Source: JBGSMF01 sp041740315 (GTDB taxonomy: Bacteria; Chloroflexota; Anaerolineae; Fen-1058). Taken from it: a DNA stretch of 64,000 nucleotides. Below the pieces are notes generated by a model that was not told the origin of the DNA, ran no database searches, and saw only the letters and a program-made list of their open reading frames with translations. Position 1 is the first letter of the stretch. Each line of letters begins with the position of its first letter. Location of the stretch: contig JBGSMF010000337.1 of the NCBI GenBank assembly GCA_041740315.1, positions 6,915 through 70,914 on the forward strand, in the 5' to 3' direction. The translations under genes and the position numbers were made by a program. Of the stretch, positions 8,186 through 16,784 are shown piece after piece.

Positions 8186-9620
8186 GCCCCAACAAATGAC
8201 CAGTGGCCGAAAACAACTTGATCAGCAGCGGCCAGGTCAACACCAGGTCGTAGCCCCAATTAGCCAGTGTCAGGGCAATGAGCGCCGCCACCGTAATCTT
8301 TTGCCATCGGCTGTGCCAGTGTGGCGCGCCGGCCAGGACAGCCATAAAGGGCACCAATGTCAGGTGAAAACGCTCCTCGGCCATGGTCAGCATGTGGACG
8401 GCAATGTAATAGCCGATGAACAGCGCCACCAGGGCCTTGGCCTTGTTCCACGGCGTGTTGCATGTGCCTGCAATCGCCAGGGGCAGCAAAAACGCCAGCG
8501 GCAGGCACAACGCCAGCAGAACGATTGCCAGTAGCCAGGCAGGCCAATGCCCAAGAATGTTGTTGCTGTAAAAGTACATGGGCACACGTTTTTCCAGCGC
8601 CCAAAAATGACCCAGTTTGCGCAGGGCCAGGTAAGGCACGCGGGCGGGGTCGGCCTGGATAAATTCCAGCGCCTTTTGTCGCCCAATCGCATCTCGCTCC
8701 ATATCGTCCATAATTGTCAGCAAGTCGAGCGAGATGCCATATTGAAATGTGCCACTACCCTGCGGGTGATAGCCCAGGTACAGGTTATAGCCCAGGCTGG
8801 TTTCAACAAAAGTCAGCTTGCCGTGCAGTAGGGTGTTGCGCACCGACCAGGGAATGACGACCACAGCAAAGCTTGTCAGCAATATCGCAGCAGACTGTAG
8901 CCTCTTGGAGCGCCACACCCATAGCGCAGCGATAAGCGCAAATCCCACCACAATTGAGCGCGTCAGTGTTGCGGCCCCCAGCAGCAAGCCGGCCAAGGCG
9001 AAATCGCGCCTTTGTTTGGCCCGCGCCAAGGCTAGCACCGAATAAAGCAATAGCGGCCAAAACAGATTCTCGCTTGCCAGCCCAAGCGGGTACATTGCCA
9101 GAGTTGGGTACACCGCCACAACCAGCGATGCGATGCGGCTGGCACGCTGGCTGCGGCCCAGGCGGCGCGCCAACAAATAGCTGCCTGGCGCCAGCAGCGC
9201 GCCCAGAATCGCCTGGATATAGCGAGCTGCAAAAAAGCGCCCCGGCAGGCCGCTGAGCAGGTACACGCCGGCCAAAAAAAATGGGTACAGTGGAGCGCGA
9301 AAAGAAGTGAGCACGCCGCGCGGGTCGTAATCGGGCGGTACAGGGATAGATATATAGCGTGTGATGAGGTCTAAATCGGGCTGGGCATACCAGCGATAGC
9401 CTTGGCCGGCGATTAGGCTGCGCGCCAGCATGTCGTACTGGAACATGTCATCCAGTCCAATGCCCAGGTGCCGCGTTGCCACCACTGGAGCCAGGCGCAC
9501 AACCAAGGCGAGGATAAATATCCACCAACCCGTTTTATACAGTTTCACCGTCACCTGATTGATTCTTGGTAACTGCTCACCCTCCCGCAGGTTTGAATGT
9601 TTTTGGATGTGCATGGACAC
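8175..9620 (-). CDS. Polytopic membrane glycosyltransferase, PMT/ArnT (GT39)-like
   Basis: A 481-residue protein with about ten hydrophobic segments. It has the acidic pair early in the first outside loop (IGLDDMFQYDMLARSLIAGQ) and the RAPLYPFFLAGVYLLSG segment typical of lipid-phosphate-sugar dependent GT-C glycosyltransferases. Such enzymes move a sugar from an undecaprenyl- or polyprenyl-phosphate donor onto a lipid or protein outside the membrane. The acceptor is not evident. The ATG at 9620 lies inside a repeat element (9569-9690), so the first 17-22 residues may come from that element; GTG at 9554 or 9548, just before VKLYKTGWW, is an alternative start. Confidence 0.75.
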   Translation of the reverse strand: MSMHIQKHSNLREGEQLPRINQVTVKLYKTGWWIFILALVVRLAPVVATRHLGIGLDDMFQYDMLARSLIAGQGYRWYAQPDLDLITRYISIPVPPDYDPRGVLTSFRAPLYPFFLAGVYLLSGLPGRFFAARYIQAILGALLAPGSYLLARRLGRSQRASRIASLVVAVYPTLAMYPLGLASENLFWPLLLYSVLALARAKQRRDFALAGLLLGAATLTRSIVVGFALIAALWVWRSKRLQSAAILLTSFAVVVIPWSVRNTLLHGKLTFVETSLGYNLYLGYHPQGSGTFQYGISLDLLTIMDDMERDAIGRQKALEFIQADPARVPYLALRKLGHFWALEKRVPMYFYSNNILGHWPAWLLAIVLLALCLPLAFLLPLAIAGTCNTPWNKAKALVALFIGYYIAVHMLTMAEERFHLTLVPFMAVLAGAPHWHSRWQKITVAALIALTLANWGYDLVLTWPLLIKLFSATGHLLGLNY

Positions 9621-9690
9621 TTGACCAGGATCGCCGGCCCGCCCAGGCAGCCAATTTTGTAACCTGCGGGAGGGTAGGCTGAGTAATTAC
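9569..9690. repeat. Nested inverted-repeat element, copy 1 (122 bp)
   Basis: Outer ends GTAACTGCTCA (9569-9579) and TGAGTAATTAC (9680-9690) are near-perfect inverted repeats. Inside them a second perfect 14-bp pair, CCCTCCCGCAGGTT at 9580-9593 and its complement at 9661-9674, encloses about 67 bp with no homology that I recognise. Copies at 45862-45986 and 49128-49248 share the outer ends and the length but not the inner arms. The element overlaps the 5' end of the glycosyltransferase gene. The rest of 9691-10030 shows no supported gene. Confidence 0.7.
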
Positions 9691-10030
9691 GATTTTTGAT
9701 TGCTCTTGTGACTGACAATGTGGGCATGATAGCACATAACACTGGGATTGGGCAGCGGTGCACCGTTCGATACACCACAGATTTCCAAACCCTCTACATG
9801 GGTACTAGGGTTGTATAATAGTTTCTTCAGCCTGGATTTTGCTGTTCGAGCATAGGAATACGCGAACGTCCTCAACAATCGGCTTGCATGGGGATGCAGA
9901 CCTACGGATGCGGAAAATGAGCTTGGCTGTTGCACACCATAGCGAGAACCCTCCACTTGCACACCAATGTTGTAAAATGAATGTGTGCATGATAGATGAA
10001 TAAAGGACAAGATTAAAGGACAAAACATAA

Positions 10031-12568
10031 ATGCAAGACAAAATCAGTATCAAGGGCGCGCGCCTACATAATCTGAAAAATATTACTTTGGACATTCCCA
10101 AAAACAAACTGGTTGTTTTGACCGGCCTATCCGGGTCAGGCAAATCTACGCTGGCCTTTGACACGCTGCACAAAGAAGGTCAGCGGCAATACATGGAATC
10201 GCTGGGGCTGGTCACAGGTGGGTTGAGCAAGCCACCGATGGATTCCATTGAAGGGCTGTCTCCGTCCATTTGCATTGACCAGCATCTCACCAATCGCAGT
10301 CCGCGCTCAACCGTCGGCACAGCGACAGAAGTGTTTACCTATCTGCGTGTGCTTTATGCTCGGGCCGGCCACCGGCAGTGTCCGGCTTGCGCGGCAGATA
10401 TACCGCCATCTCACGCTGTCAATGGCGAAGCGTGGGATGACGAACCGGGCCAAGCCAGCGAAGCGGAGGCTGACACTTATCCTTGCCCTGCCTGTGGCGC
10501 GCCAGTGCCCGAAATGGGCATGGCGACTTTTTCTTTTAATAAACCGGCCGGGGCGTGCCCCACTTGCACCGGATTGGGCGTGATATACACACCCAATCTA
10601 GCCCAGTTGATTGACGCAGAGCAGAGCATCTTGACGGGGGCGGTCAACGGCTGGGATATTTATACCATCAAACGAAACTCGGAGACTCTACAAGCCGCCG
10701 GCAAGCATTATGGATTTACCTTTGACCCTGCCCAGCCCATCAAGAGTCTGGATCCAGTGCAGCAGGATTTGCTATTGCACGGTGTAAATAGCCCACAGTT
10801 TCGCCGTCATTACCCAGATGTCAAACTGCCCGAAACAGTCAGCCGAGGGTATTTTGAGGGCGTCGTCACCAACCTTTTGCGTCGGTACGCAGAACACATT
10901 CAAGATCCCGATTACCTCGAAAAGATGGATCGGTTTTTGTACCAGCAAATTTGTCCGGACTGCGGCGGAACCCGCCTGCGCCCGGCCAGCCGCCAGGTGC
11001 GAGTGGCCGGCCAGTCCATCGTTGACATATCGCGGCTGCCGCTGGTTGATCTGGCAGAGTGGCTCGCGCGCCTGACGGGTAACCTGTCACCCGAAGAACA
11101 GTGCATCGCCGAACCTGTTTTGGCCGACTTGCATAGCCGGGTTCAACGCTTGGTGGATGTCGGCGTGGGCTATCTGACGCTGGAACGTTCTTCGCCCACT
11201 CTATCCGCCGGCGAAGCGCACCGCCTGCGCCTGGCGGCGTTATTGGGGTCTGGCCTGACAGGCGTTTTGTATGTTCTCGATGAGCCAACCATCGGACTGC
11301 ACCCTTGCGATACCATGCGGCTCATCAAGGTACTGCGCCAACTGCGCGATTTAGGCAACACGGTATTGGTCATCGAACACGATTTGGACATGCTGCGCGC
11401 AGCCGACCATGTTGTAGATATTGGCCCGGGTGCTGGCCGTGCCGGCGGGCAGGTGGTGGTAGCCGGCTCGCCCCAGGCTGTGGCCGACTGTCCCAATTCC
11501 ATCACTGGCGATTATTTGTCTGGTCGTTCGTACATTCCGCTGCCCCCCACTCGGCGCGCTGGCAACGGCAAGCAATTGACGATCAAGGGCGCGCGCGCCC
11601 ATAATTTGAAAAATATTACGGTCAACTTGCCATTGGGCAAGTTGATTGCCATCACCGGAGCATCTGGATCGGGCAAGTCTTCGTTAATGTTTGATATTCT
11701 TGACTGTGCAGCCCGCCAGCGTTTCTACGGCGCCCGCGATGTTCCAGGCGAGCACGATGCCATTGAAGGCTGGGAACACCTGGACAAAATTGTCACCATA
11801 GATCAAAGCGCCATTGGGCGCTCGCCCCGCTCCAATGCGGCCACATACACCGACGCCTTTACACCCATTCGCGCCGCATTCGCGGACACGCCTGAGGCGC
11901 GTCACCGTAAACTGACCCCCCGGCACTTTTCTTTCAACGTGCCGGGGGGGCGCTGCGAAAGATGCGAAGGCGCTGGTGTATTGGCAGTCGAGATGCACTT
12001 TTTGCCAGACGTCCAGGTGCGCTGCCCAGCCTGCCACGGGCGGCGTTTCACGCGTAAAGTGTTGGCGGCGCAGTATCGCGGGCGCGACATTGCCCAGGTG
12101 CTCGACATGACAATCGAAGAATCGCTGGCATTATTCCAAGATGTGCCGGCAGCGGCGGATAGGTTGGCCTTGATGGTTGACGTCGGTCTGGGTTATTTGC
12201 AATTGGGACAACCGGCAACAACGCTCTCTGGCGGCGAAGCGCAACGCGTCAAGCTGGCAAAAGAATTGAGCCGCCGCGCCACCGGCCGCACGCTCTACCT
12301 GCTGGATGAGCCGACCACCGGGCTGCATGTGGCCGATACAGCCCGCTTGCTGACTTTGCTGCATCGCCTGGTGGAAATAGGCAACACTGTCATCGTCATA
12401 GAGCATAACCTGGATGTGATCAAAGCCGCCGATTGGATCATTGACCTGGGGCCGGAGGGGGGACAGGCTGGCGGCCAGCTTGTGGCAGAGGGAACGCCGG
12501 AGCAGGTAGCGCAAGTGGGGCTTTCACGCACAGGATCGTTTTTGCGCCAGATATTTGTGCTATCCTAG
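10031..12568 (+). CDS. UvrA-like ABC ATPase, class II (UvrA2 type)
   Basis: An 845-residue tandem-ABC protein about 100 residues shorter than housekeeping UvrA. The first half has Walker A GLSGSGKSTLAFDTL, a Cys-rich module (CPACAADI, then CPACGAPVPEMG and GACPTCTGLG), and the signature/Walker B LSAGEAHRLRL with VLDEPTIGLHP. The second half has GASGSGKSSLMFDIL, the zinc finger CERCEGAG with CPACHGRRF, and TLSGGEAQRVKLAKEL with LLDEPTTGLH. The reduced size and the altered first signature (LSAGEAH instead of LSGGEAQ) suit class II UvrA proteins, known for weak or accessory roles in DNA damage and drug tolerance. It ends 9 bp inside the oppositely oriented uvrC gene. The RBS is AAAGGA. Substituting for UvrA in excision repair is possible but unproven. 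Confidence 0.88.
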   Translation: MQDKISIKGARLHNLKNITLDIPKNKLVVLTGLSGSGKSTLAFDTLHKEGQRQYMESLGLVTGGLSKPPMDSIEGLSPSICIDQHLTNRSPRSTVGTATEVFTYLRVLYARAGHRQCPACAADIPPSHAVNGEAWDDEPGQASEAEADTYPCPACGAPVPEMGMATFSFNKPAGACPTCTGLGVIYTPNLAQLIDAEQSILTGAVNGWDIYTIKRNSETLQAAGKHYGFTFDPAQPIKSLDPVQQDLLLHGVNSPQFRRHYPDVKLPETVSRGYFEGVVTNLLRRYAEHIQDPDYLEKMDRFLYQQICPDCGGTRLRPASRQVRVAGQSIVDISRLPLVDLAEWLARLTGNLSPEEQCIAEPVLADLHSRVQRLVDVGVGYLTLERSSPTLSAGEAHRLRLAALLGSGLTGVLYVLDEPTIGLHPCDTMRLIKVLRQLRDLGNTVLVIEHDLDMLRAADHVVDIGPGAGRAGGQVVVAGSPQAVADCPNSITGDYLSGRSYIPLPPTRRAGNGKQLTIKGARAHNLKNITVNLPLGKLIAITGASGSGKSSLMFDILDCAARQRFYGARDVPGEHDAIEGWEHLDKIVTIDQSAIGRSPRSNAATYTDAFTPIRAAFADTPEARHRKLTPRHFSFNVPGGRCERCEGAGVLAVEMHFLPDVQVRCPACHGRRFTRKVLAAQYRGRDIAQVLDMTIEESLALFQDVPAAADRLALMVDVGLGYLQLGQPATTLSGGEAQRVKLAKELSRRATGRTLYLLDEPTTGLHVADTARLLTLLHRLVEIGNTVIVIEHNLDVIKAADWIIDLGPEGGQAGGQLVAEGTPEQVAQVGLSRTGSFLRQIFVLS

Positions 12569-14419
12569 ATGCGCCTTGAGGCTCTCGGCCACTTTGCGCG
12601 GCACTACCTGGGCCAGCTCGTCCACACTGGCCGCGCGAATGCCGTCTAGCGAGCCAAATCGCTTGAGCAACACCAAGCGCCGCGCGTGACCAATGCCGGG
12701 GATGCTATCGAGTTGGCTGGCCAGCCCCTTTTTGGCGCGCAGGGTGCGATGGGCCGTAATGGCAAAGCGGTGGGCCTCATCCCGGATGCGCTGAAAGAGA
12801 AACAGCCCCTGCGACCGGCGCGGCAGCAGGATGGGTTTGGATCGGCCCGGCGCAAAGATTTCTTCTTGTTGCTTGGCCAACCCGACGACGGGCACCTTGT
12901 CTAGCAGGTCAAATTCGCGCAGCACCTCTACCGCCACGCCCAATTGTCCCTTGCCGCCATCCACAATCAACAGGTCGGGCAACATGGCAAAGCTCGAATC
13001 GCGCTTGCGCCCTGGGGCGCGGCTGGCCTCGCCTTGTTCTTTAGAGTAATGTTTAAAGCGCCGACACAATACTTCGCGCATCGAGGCATAATCATCCGGC
13101 GCGCCAGAAACGGTCTTGATGTTAAACTTGCGGTAATCGGCCTTGCGCGGCACCCCCTTGACAAAGACCACCATCGAGCCAACGATAGCCGTGCCTTGGG
13201 TGTTGCTGATGTCGTAGCACTCGACGCGCGAGGGGGGGGCGCTCAGCCCCAGTGCTTCTGCAACTTCTTGCAGGGCCTGTTCGTGCTTGTGCTCGTCGGC
13301 TTGCCACTGTGCCCGCAGCGAGGCCAGCATCTCGGCGGCGTTCTCGGCGGCCATGGCCACCAGATCGGCCGAGCTTCCTTCGTTGGGCACATCTAGCGCC
13401 ACGCTGCTGCCGCGCTTTTGCCTCAGCCACTGTTCGATGATGAGCGTTTCTTCGACCTCGGTTTGCAACAGCACCTCGGGTGGAATGGCCGCCGCCTCTT
13501 CGTAAAACTGCTTGAGGAATCCACCCACAATGTCGCGCGGCTCGGCGTCTTCAGTGCCCTCTAGCACAAAATACTCGCGCCCAATCAGCTTGCCCTGGCG
13601 GATGAAAAATACCTGCACGCAGGCATCGCCATCTTCCCTGGCAAACGCCACCACGTCCTGATCTTTAAAGGTCGTGCTGACTACCTTTTGCCGTTCGGCA
13701 ATGTGCTGCAATGCCTTTAATTGGTCACGGTACCACGCGGCGCGTTCGTACTGCATGTTGTCAGAGGCGGCTTGCATCCGCTCGCGCAGGTAGCTTTCTA
13801 CCACCTCGGTGCGGCCTTCCAAAAAGTTGCACAATTGCTCAATCGTCGCGCGATATTCTTCCTGGCTGGCTGCCCCAATGCACGGCGCGCTGCAGCGCTT
13901 GATGTCGTAATACAGGCAGGCGCGCGGGTCGTGGCCCGTAATTTCGCGGTCGCACGTCAGGTAGGGGAAAACTTTGCGCAGTGTGTCCATAGTTTGGTAG
14001 ACCGCGCCGGCGTTGGTATAGGGGCCAAAGTAGCGCGCGCCGCTTGGCTCCATGCGGCGGGTGACCTCGACTTTGGGAAAGGGGTTTTGCCAGTTGACCT
14101 TGATATAAGGGTAGCGCTTGTCGTCTTTGAGCCGCACGTTAAAGCGCGGGCGGTAACGCTTGATGAGATTACACTCCAAGACTAGCGCTTCCAGCTCGCT
14201 TTCGGTGATAATCCATTCCAGGTCGGCCATTTCGCCCAACAGCCGGGCTGTCTTGAGGTTTTCTTCGACGCTCGCGTGAAAGTACGAGCGCACCCGGTTG
14301 CGCAAATTGATGGCCTTGCCCACATAGATCACCGCGCCGCGCGCGTCGCGGTAAAGGTACACGCCTGGCTTGGTGGGCAAGCTGTCTAGCTTCTCACGGA
14401 TGGTGGGTGAAATGTCCAT
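12560..14419 (-). CDS. uvrC: UvrABC system protein C, excinuclease subunit
   Basis: A 619-residue protein with the full UvrC layout. The N-terminal GIY-YIG nuclease (TKPGVYLYRDARGAVIYVGK, then NLRNRVRSYF) makes the 3' cut; a UVR motif lies near residues 200-235; the RNase H-like endonuclease domain has ECYDISNTQGTAIVGSMVVF, LPDLLIVDGGKGQL and FQRIRDEAHRFAI; and a C-terminal helix-hairpin-helix pair (LDSIPGIGHARRLVLLKRFG) binds DNA. I start it at ATG 14419, since the in-frame TTG at 14431 adds only four unconserved residues. It converges tail to tail with the UvrA-like gene. It acts with UvrA and UvrB in nucleotide excision repair. Confidence 0.97.
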   Translation of the reverse strand: MDISPTIREKLDSLPTKPGVYLYRDARGAVIYVGKAINLRNRVRSYFHASVEENLKTARLLGEMADLEWIITESELEALVLECNLIKRYRPRFNVRLKDDKRYPYIKVNWQNPFPKVEVTRRMEPSGARYFGPYTNAGAVYQTMDTLRKVFPYLTCDREITGHDPRACLYYDIKRCSAPCIGAASQEEYRATIEQLCNFLEGRTEVVESYLRERMQAASDNMQYERAAWYRDQLKALQHIAERQKVVSTTFKDQDVVAFAREDGDACVQVFFIRQGKLIGREYFVLEGTEDAEPRDIVGGFLKQFYEEAAAIPPEVLLQTEVEETLIIEQWLRQKRGSSVALDVPNEGSSADLVAMAAENAAEMLASLRAQWQADEHKHEQALQEVAEALGLSAPPSRVECYDISNTQGTAIVGSMVVFVKGVPRKADYRKFNIKTVSGAPDDYASMREVLCRRFKHYSKEQGEASRAPGRKRDSSFAMLPDLLIVDGGKGQLGVAVEVLREFDLLDKVPVVGLAKQQEEIFAPGRSKPILLPRRSQGLFLFQRIRDEAHRFAITAHRTLRAKKGLASQLDSIPGIGHARRLVLLKRFGSLDGIRAASVDELAQVVPRKVAESLKAHLG

Positions 14420-14495
14420 ATGATCTGGCAACAGTTATTCAAGTTAGCATGAATAAGCCTGGTTGTTATTATAGCATAAGCCAGAAAGCCTTGAT

Positions 14496-14523
14496 TTGAC
14501 ATTGTGCTAGGGCGCGGTATAAT
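14496..14523 (+). promoter_or_regulatory. Consensus promoter for the serS T-box transcript
   Basis: TTGACA (14496-14501), 16 bases, then TATAAT (14518-14523): both hexamers match the sigma-70 consensus exactly. Transcription should begin near 14530, at the 5' end of the T-box leader. Confidence 0.85.
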
Positions 14524-14529
14524 TTGCCC

Positions 14530-14770
14530 AACGACGACGACGGAGACAAGTAGGCATTTGCCTGACCTCAGCAAGTTGCCGGGTGATGCAAGGCAATGGC
14601 AGGCCCGCCCAAATCCACTCTATCAGTCGGTGGCAAAGAGCCAACCCGGTTGCTCCCGTTATCGAGCCTGATGAGGTCACTCAGTGGAGCGGCATCCCCA
14701 TGCTGCGCTGGGTGGCGAATCCAGGTGGCACCACGAGCGCCCCTCGTCCTGGCAATGGCGGGGGGTTTTT
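14530..14770 (+). ncRNA. T-box riboswitch leader of serS
   Basis: The leader ends with the T-box sequence AGGTGGCACCACG (14723-14735), which pairs with an uncharged tRNA 3' end. Two short helices, CCAGG/CCTGG and ACGAG/CTCGT, form the antiterminator. The competing terminator is CCCCTCG (14740-14746) with CGGGGGG (14759-14765) followed by five T. The 5' part has the GGAGACAAGTA start of Stem I and a GAGCC-type motif at about 14638. TCC at 14614-14616, in an AAA-TCC-A context, is a plausible serine specifier codon. When serine tRNA is uncharged, read-through into serS should rise. The specifier assignment is inference; the T-box and switch helices are directly visible. Confidence 0.9.
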
Positions 14771-14833
14771 AATTTAAGATCCCAAATTCAAGATTGCAAA
14801 TTTAAAATTTCAGATTCGAGATTGGAGGGAAAA

Positions 14834-16102
14834 ATGTTGGACCTGAATTATATCCGTGAACATCCCGAACAAGTCAAAGAAGCGATGAAAAAGCTGTATG
14901 CCGAAGCGCCGATTGACGACATCCTGGCGCTAGACGCGCGGCGGCGCGGCTTGCTGAGTGAGGTGGAACGGCTCAAAGCCGAGCGCAACGCCGTCAGCAA
15001 AGAAATTGGCAAAATGAAGGCTGCCGCCGAGCGCGAGGCCAAGATTGCGGCGATGAAGGAGGTGGGCAAGCGCATTGACGAGCTTGACGCGCAGGTGCGC
15101 GAGACTGAGGCCAGTCTCAACGAGTTGATGTTGACCGTGCCCAACTTGCCCGATGCCAGCGTGCCGGTCGCGCCGGATGAAAGCCACAATCTAATCACGG
15201 CGCAAGAAGGCGAAGCAACTCGCCAAGACTGGCACAGCCCGCACTGGGACCTGGGGCCGATGCTGGGACTGATTTGGTTTGATCGTGGGGTCAAAATCAG
15301 CGGCACGCGCTTTTACGTGCTGCATGGCGCCGGCGCGCGCCTGCAGCGGGCGCTCATCACGTGGATGCTGGATGCGCACATTGCGCAAGGCTACACCGAA
15401 GTTTGCCCACCGTCCCTCGTGCGTGGCGAGTGCCTGGTGGGCACGGGGCAACTGCCCAAGTTTGGCGAAAACCTGTACCGCGATGCCGAAGAAGATTTGT
15501 GGCTCATTCCCACCGCCGAAGTGCCGGTGACAAACATGTATCGCGACGAAATTTTGGACGGCGACAAGTTGCCCATTCACCACGTAGCTTATACGCAGTG
15601 CTTTCGCAGAGAAAAGATGAGCGCCGGGCGCGACGTGCGCGGCATCAAGCGCGGGCACGAGTTTGCAAAAGTCGAGATGGTCAAGTTCTGCAAGCCAGAA
15701 GACAGCATGAAGGAACTGGAAACGCTCGTCGAAAACGCGCGCGAGGTGTGCAGATTGCTTCGGATCCCCCACCGGGTAGTAATGATGTGCACGGGAGATT
15801 TGAGCTTTACGGCTGCCGCCAAGTACGACGTGGAAATGTGGGCGCCGGGCTGTAATGAGTGGTTAGAGGTATCAAGCTGTAGTAGTTTTGGAACGTTTCA
15901 GGCCAGGCGCGCTAACATAAGATTTCGCAGAGAGAAAGGTGGCAAACCTGAGTATGTAGCGACGCTCAATGGCTCAGGTTTGGGCTTGCCACGCACGCTG
16001 ATTGCCGTGCTGGAAAATTACCAGCAAAAAGATGGTAGCGTTGTTGTGCCAGAGGTGCTGCGACCGTATATGGGCGGGATAGACGTTATACGCGGAGCAT
16101 AA
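14834..16102 (+). CDS. serS: Seryl-tRNA synthetase
   Basis: A 422-residue class II synthetase. The N-terminal coiled-coil arm (residues about 25-105) binds the tRNA long variable arm. The catalytic part has TAEVPVTNMYRDEIL, motif 2 CFRREKMSAGRDVRGIKRGH and motif 3 GSGLGLPRTLIAVLENYQ. It charges tRNA-Ser (and tRNA-Sec where present). I place the start at ATG 14834, preceded by GGAGGG and beginning MLDLNYIREHPEQVKEAM, the usual SerRS N-terminus. The T-box leader upstream links its expression to serine tRNA charging. Confidence 0.98.
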   Translation: MLDLNYIREHPEQVKEAMKKLYAEAPIDDILALDARRRGLLSEVERLKAERNAVSKEIGKMKAAAEREAKIAAMKEVGKRIDELDAQVRETEASLNELMLTVPNLPDASVPVAPDESHNLITAQEGEATRQDWHSPHWDLGPMLGLIWFDRGVKISGTRFYVLHGAGARLQRALITWMLDAHIAQGYTEVCPPSLVRGECLVGTGQLPKFGENLYRDAEEDLWLIPTAEVPVTNMYRDEILDGDKLPIHHVAYTQCFRREKMSAGRDVRGIKRGHEFAKVEMVKFCKPEDSMKELETLVENAREVCRLLRIPHRVVMMCTGDLSFTAAAKYDVEMWAPGCNEWLEVSSCSSFGTFQARRANIRFRREKGGKPEYVATLNGSGLGLPRTLIAVLENYQQKDGSVVVPEVLRPYMGGIDVIRGA

Positions 16103-16210
16103 AAGAGAAAAGCAGGCGCGCCAAGTTTGGCTTGAAAGGATGCTGTTCAAAGTTTTTCGTTCGCGTTGTGCCGGATGCAGTCATGCATAGCGCATTTATT
16201 GTGCCGCTTT

Positions 16211-16313
16211 GCGCGGCGATTAATCGCCGCGCTACACAGGTGCGCCCGATCAATCGGGCTTGCAAGCCCCGTTCACAGGACGTGGCCCATAGCTCGAACA
16301 TTGATGTTCGAGC
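16211..16313. repeat. Cluster of three perfect palindromes
   Basis: Three palindromes follow one another: a 22-bp one at 16211-16232 (GCGCGGCGATTAATCGCCGCGC shortened to its half GCGCGGCGATT and complement), GCCCGAT-CA-ATCGGGC at 16244-16259, and GCTCGAACAT-TG-ATGTTCGAGC at 16292-16313. None is followed by a U-tract. They look like REP-type intergenic sequence after serS. No gene is supported in 16103-16379. Confidence 0.65.
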
Positions 16314-16379
16314 GAATGCGCAAGCGTCTAGCGCGCAAAAACGTGAACCGCTGCGGCGCGGGCGCTTGAAAATTCCCTA

Positions 16380-16408
16380 TTGACATTTGCCCTAAATTGT
16401 GGCACAAT
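16380..16408 (+). promoter_or_regulatory. Promoter candidate for an intergenic RNA
   Basis: TTGACA (16380-16385), 17 bases, then CACAAT (16403-16408). The -35 is a perfect match and the spacing ideal; the -10 matches four of six positions. It points into a region with structured sequence and a terminator but no gene. Confidence 0.55.
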
Positions 16409-16414
16409 TGTTCT

Positions 16415-16605
16415 GTAGATAGAACCTTATCAAATTAAGCGCGGGGCACAGGTGTTTCGACCACCTGCACCCCACTGACCAGGAACGGCGTTCAACCCGC
16501 CGCGCCAGGCTGATGGCATGATAACAGTTGCTCAAGATTTTGCAACTTTCAGTTTTTGCACTCATCAGTTTTGCAGGCAGCGCGCCGTTTGCGCTGCTTT
16601 TTATT
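16415..16605 (+). ncRNA. Candidate structured small RNA with own promoter and terminator
   Basis: Between the promoter and the terminator at 16577-16605 lie about 160 nt able to form several helices: TTATCA (16427-16432) with TGATAA (16519-16524) would close a domain holding GGGG-CA-CAGGTG paired with CACCTG-CA-CCCC around 16443-16472, and CGGCG-loop-CGCCG near 16487-16503. No reading frame in it looks real. I compared it from memory with SRP RNA (no GGAAGGAAGCAGC-type loop), tmRNA and common riboswitches and recognised none. It could be a 6S-like or lineage-specific RNA, or a leader for the small gene at 16785. Confidence 0.45.
16577..16605 (+). terminator. Intrinsic terminator
   Basis: Perfect 7-bp stem GCAGCGC (16577-16583) with GCGCTGC (16591-16597), loop of seven, directly followed by TTTTTATTT. 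It ends the candidate RNA above. Confidence 0.85.
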
Positions 16606-16689
16606 TAACCTCTCGCTATCCCTTGCCCTTTCCCTTCAGGAGAGAGAAGGAGTTGGGGGTAGGTGAGGACGTGGGGCCACAAGCAAAAT

Positions 16690-16744
16690 GCCGAAAGTGG
16701 TCGGCCCACTTTCGGCGGCGGGCCGGCGAGTTGCCTTCCGGCCC
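16690..16744. repeat. Tandem pair of perfect hairpins without T-tract
   Basis: GCCGAAAGTGG (16690-16700) pairs with 16706-16716, and GGGCCGG (16720-16726) pairs with 16738-16744. The pair resembles the double hairpin at 23989-24037 in layout (two adjacent stems, no U-run) and is probably a REP-type element just upstream of a small gene. Confidence 0.55.
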
Positions 16745-16784
16745 GTGAGCCAATCATAGCATAAGCAGAAAGGAGTTGCAAGAA

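Noticed and set aside
9687..10173. Minus-strand frames upstream of the UvrA-like gene
   Set aside because: Overlap the UvrA-like start or repeat sequence, no RBS, Ser/Cys/Arg-rich low-quality translations.
16415..16605. SRP (4.5S) RNA or tmRNA
   Set aside because: The conserved SRP loop and the tmRNA tRNA-like ends are missing, and the unit is too short for tmRNA; kept only as an unassigned candidate RNA.
16132..16748. Plus-strand frames of 60-85 residues after serS
   Set aside because: Built from palindromic repeats and a terminator; no RBS or protein-like composition.
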